From: Melioribacteraceae bacterium 4301-Me
Lineage (GTDB): Bacteria > Bacteroidota > Ignavibacteria > Ignavibacteriales > Melioribacteraceae
DNA: 64,000 bases
Assembly (NCBI GenBank): GCA_041538185.1
Contig: JBGORM010000001.1
Span: forward strand, 248,001-312,000
Direction: 5' to 3'
Part shown: one piece after another, positions 61,825 to 64,000 of the stretch
Position numbering within the stretch: position 1 is the first letter of the stretch
Layout: every line of letters starts with the position of its first letter
The notes under the pieces: model-generated
What the model was told of the DNA's origin: nothing
The model's input: only the letters and a program-made list of their open reading frames with translations
Database searches by the model: none
Program-made: the position numbers and the translations under genes

Positions 61825-63444
61825 ATGCTAAATTACATCTGGCTTGCCCTTCTGTTGTTGGGGATTGGTACTGCACTTTCGCTTGATATTGTTGACCAAG
61901 TAAACAATAAATACAAGAATGGTAAAACTATGCAATGCGAGTTGATTTTAGATAAAGCTGACGAATTAAAAAGCCAAAAACAATTCTCAGCAAAAATTAA
62001 AGTATTGGCAGATACTTTTTCTAAATTTTATGATTATAAAATAAATGATGATTTTCAGCAAAGCTGTAGGCTAACTTACGATTCAAAGACAAAAAAATAT
62101 GCAGTATACTTTACAGTAGATAATGCTACTCCAAATTTTTGGAAACAAATGGCAAAAGTAAACGGAAAGGAAGAAGACTTAAGTGGTGAATTGGCTGTTC
62201 AAGAAAAAATTGATTCATTAAAGTATACTGCAGCTCTCAGATTAGAGGACATTTCTTTTGTTAAAATGAAAGAAGTTACAAATGCTGCAATTGATTATGC
62301 GAAGACTGCAGTGAACATTGCATTAGGTTTAATTGGTATTATGGCTCTCTGGCTTGGTATTATGAAAATAGGTGAGGAGGCAGGATTAATAAAAAAATTA
62401 TCAAATGCTGTTCGTCCAGTTACAAAGTTTTTATTCCCTGATGTTCCGCACGACCATCCAGCCATTGGTTCTATGTTAATGAATATTTCTGCTAATATGC
62501 TTGGATTAGGAAACGCAGCAACTCCATTTGGACTTAAAGCTATGGAAGATTTAGATACACTTAATCCGAATAAAGGAGAAGCTACAAATGCAATGTGTAC
62601 TTTTCTTGTTATAAACACTGCTGGCTTAACCTTAATACCAGCCACAGCAATTGCTGTTAGAGCAGCTGCCGGCAGCAGTGACCCTGCCATAATTATTGGT
62701 ACTTCTTTTTTTGGTGCAAGTTGTGCCACTATTACAGGAATAATTTCAGCAAAAATTTTAGAAAAGTTTTACATACCTAATTTCTCCTTTATCAATTGGT
62801 TTAAAAGAAATGTTAAACTAATTATTACTTTTGCAGGCGTTATCTTTGTTTTAACTGCGTTAGTTATTACTCATTCATTTTCTTCAATTACTTTTTTGAA
62901 CGTCGACTTTGTTAAAAGGTTTATTCAACTTTTTTCAGTAATTGCCATACCAGCTATAATAATTGTTTTTGTTGTGTATGCTGCGGTGAAAAAAGTTAAG
63001 ATTTATGAATCTTTTGTAGAAGGAGCAAAAGAGGGATTTAATGTTGCAGTCCGTATTATTCCTTATTTAGTTGCTATGCTAATTGCCATTGGAATATTTC
63101 GCGCTGGTGGCGCAATGGATTTTCTGGTAGCTGCTATAAGTCCAATTACCAATTTAATAGGAATGCCGGCAGAAGCTTTGCCAATGGCTTTAATGAGACC
63201 GCTATCTGGGAGCGGCTCTTTGGGGGTTATGACTGAAATAATATCTGTGCACGGCCCTGATTCATTTATTGGAATTCTAGTTTCTACAATAATGGGAAGT
63301 ACAGAAACTACTTTTTATGTTCTTGCTCTTTATTTTGGGTCGGTAAATATTAAGAAAACTCGGCATGCAGTAGCTGCAGGTTTATTAGCAGATGCCGCAG
63401 GAATTCTTGGCGCATTGTTTATCGTAAAATTGTTGTTTGGTTGA
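61825..63444 (+). CDS. Fused SpmA-SpmB nucleoside-recognition membrane protein
   Basis: The 539-residue polytopic protein joins two Gate (nucleoside recognition) domains. The SpmA-like half has LNYIWLALLLLGIGTALS, KIGEEAGLIKKLSNAVRPVT, FPDVPHDHPAIGSMLMNISA and MLGLGNAATPFGLKAMEDLD. The SpmB-like half has AVRIIPYLVAMLIAIGIFRA, MRPLSGSGSLGVM and GSTETTFYVLALYFGSVNIK. Between the first helix and the first Gate domain a soluble insert of about 120 residues (EDQ-rich, KTMQCELILDKADELKSQKQ) is present, which B. subtilis SpmA lacks. Bacteroidota members are annotated as nucleoside transporters; the true substrate is unknown. ATG 61825 gives the SpmA-like start; ATG 61762 would add 21 residues. Confidence 0.85.
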   Translation: MLNYIWLALLLLGIGTALSLDIVDQVNNKYKNGKTMQCELILDKADELKSQKQFSAKIKVLADTFSKFYDYKINDDFQQSCRLTYDSKTKKYAVYFTVDNATPNFWKQMAKVNGKEEDLSGELAVQEKIDSLKYTAALRLEDISFVKMKEVTNAAIDYAKTAVNIALGLIGIMALWLGIMKIGEEAGLIKKLSNAVRPVTKFLFPDVPHDHPAIGSMLMNISANMLGLGNAATPFGLKAMEDLDTLNPNKGEATNAMCTFLVINTAGLTLIPATAIAVRAAAGSSDPAIIIGTSFFGASCATITGIISAKILEKFYIPNFSFINWFKRNVKLIITFAGVIFVLTALVITHSFSSITFLNVDFVKRFIQLFSVIAIPAIIIVFVVYAAVKKVKIYESFVEGAKEGFNVAVRIIPYLVAMLIAIGIFRAGGAMDFLVAAISPITNLIGMPAEALPMALMRPLSGSGSLGVMTEIISVHGPDSFIGILVSTIMGSTETTFYVLALYFGSVNIKKTRHAVAAGLLADAAGILGALFIVKLLFG

Positions 63445-63445
63445 A

Positions 63446-64000
63446 ATGAAAGTCCTAATTACTAGAAAAATACCTGAAATTGCCGAACATTTACTCCTTA
63501 AGCACAAATTTGAAGTTGATGTTTATCAACAGGACCAGCCCATTCCACGTAAAATTTTACTGGAAAAATCTAAAAATGTTGATGGAATTATATCGCTGCT
63601 GACTGAAAAGATTGACAAAGAGTTTATTGATAATCTGACTAACTGCAAAGTAATAGCAAATTACGCTGTCGGCTATAATAACATTGATGTTGAATATGCA
63701 AAGAAAAAAGGAATTATTGTTACGAATACCCCTGGTATATTAACAGATTCAACTGCAGATTTAACTTTGGGACTAATTCTTGCATGTGTTAGGCATATTG
63801 TGGTTTCGGATAGATTTACTCGAGCCGGTAAATTTAAAGGCTGGAAGCCAAAACTTTTTTTAGGATTTGAATTAAGAAACAAAATAGCAGGAATAATTGG
63901 AGCAGGCAGAATTGGGACTGAAGTTGCCAAAAGACTCACATCCTTTGGCACTAAAGTGATTTACTTCGATAAAACTCGTAACCCATATATTGAAAAATAT
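63446..64000 (+). CDS. D-isomer specific 2-hydroxyacid dehydrogenase, N-terminal part (runs off the window)
   Basis: The visible 185 residues begin KVLITRKIPEIAEHLLLKHK and include the substrate-domain element VIANYAVGYNNIDVEYAKKK, then GIIVTNTPGILTDSTADLTL and the NAD site IIGAGRIGTEVAKRL. This is the glyoxylate/hydroxypyruvate reductase (D-glycerate dehydrogenase) branch. The catalytic Arg, Glu and His lie partly beyond the window. It starts one base after the SpmAB-like stop codon, so the two form an operon. Confidence 0.9.
   Translation, partial: MKVLITRKIPEIAEHLLLKHKFEVDVYQQDQPIPRKILLEKSKNVDGIISLLTEKIDKEFIDNLTNCKVIANYAVGYNNIDVEYAKKKGIIVTNTPGILTDSTADLTLGLILACVRHIVVSDRFTRAGKFKGWKPKLFLGFELRNKIAGIIGAGRIGTEVAKRLTSFGTKVIYFDKTRNPYIEKY

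Overview
The window looks like a piece of chromosome from an AT-rich member of the Bacteroidota/Ignavibacteria lineage. Two very large exported proteins end in the type IX secretion (T9SS) sorting domain (an NPFNPxTxIxYxLP turn, then a YDxLGxE strand and a final KK(F/M)xLIK). T9SS accessory proteins are present (PorD/DUF4835, Plug/DUF5103, a PorV-like barrel), and an LptD homologue implies a double-membrane cell. Ignavibacteriales is my best guess for the order; that is an inference from protein style, not a search result. I see no phage, insertion sequence, CRISPR array or rRNA. Both window edges cut genes (cstA on the left, a D-2-hydroxyacid dehydrogenase on the right).

Layout. 1-5.9 kb: cstA (partial), an isocitrate dehydrogenase-like gene, two outer-membrane proteins and porD. 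6.0-9.5 kb: a GNAT N-acyltransferase, a serine palmitoyltransferase-type enzyme and an NAD-dependent epimerase, which together look like a bacterial ceramide pathway; a fatty-acid 2-hydroxylase-like gene (19.5 kb) fits the same pathway. 9.5-14.4 kb: a DUF123 protein, a small c-type cytochrome, a PhoD-type phosphatase, tRNA-Ala(GGC), and an NSS sodium symporter with an overlooked MetS-like small subunit. 14.8-21.8 kb: a T9SS cargo protein, a 30-residue lipopeptide gene, groES, a glutaredoxin, the hydroxylase and a GH9 cellulase-type lipoprotein.

21.9-36.4 kb is the most unusual block. It carries a KaiC/RecA-like protein with a degenerate GGDEF-like tail, a TPR plus outer-membrane-barrel protein, an SGNH hydrolase, a processive GT2 synthase, a small membrane protein, a membrane-anchored GATase-like/NodB-like protein, a fibronectin-III protein and a PAS-rich hybrid kinase whose ATP-binding domain looks eroded. 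The parts match a synthase-dependent exopolysaccharide machine (Pga/Pel/Bcs logic) but the combination matches none of the systems I know.

37.0-50.7 kb: a second T9SS cargo, then a complete Wsp-like chemosensory operon (CheW, CheR-TPR, CheW, MCP, CheA-REC, CheB). Its output is a REC-GAF-histidine kinase and a lone receiver rather than a diguanylate cyclase. 51.0-59.8 kb: CPBP protease, purU, pdxJ, a small coupled protein, T9SS Plug, a Gfo/Idh/MocA oxidoreductase, a ROK kinase and LptD. 59.8-61.0 kb is non-coding and holds 2.75 copies of an exact 230-bp tandem repeat with conserved inverted-repeat arms. 61.0-64.0 kb: an omega-amidase-like nitrilase, a fused SpmA-SpmB protein and the partial dehydrogenase.
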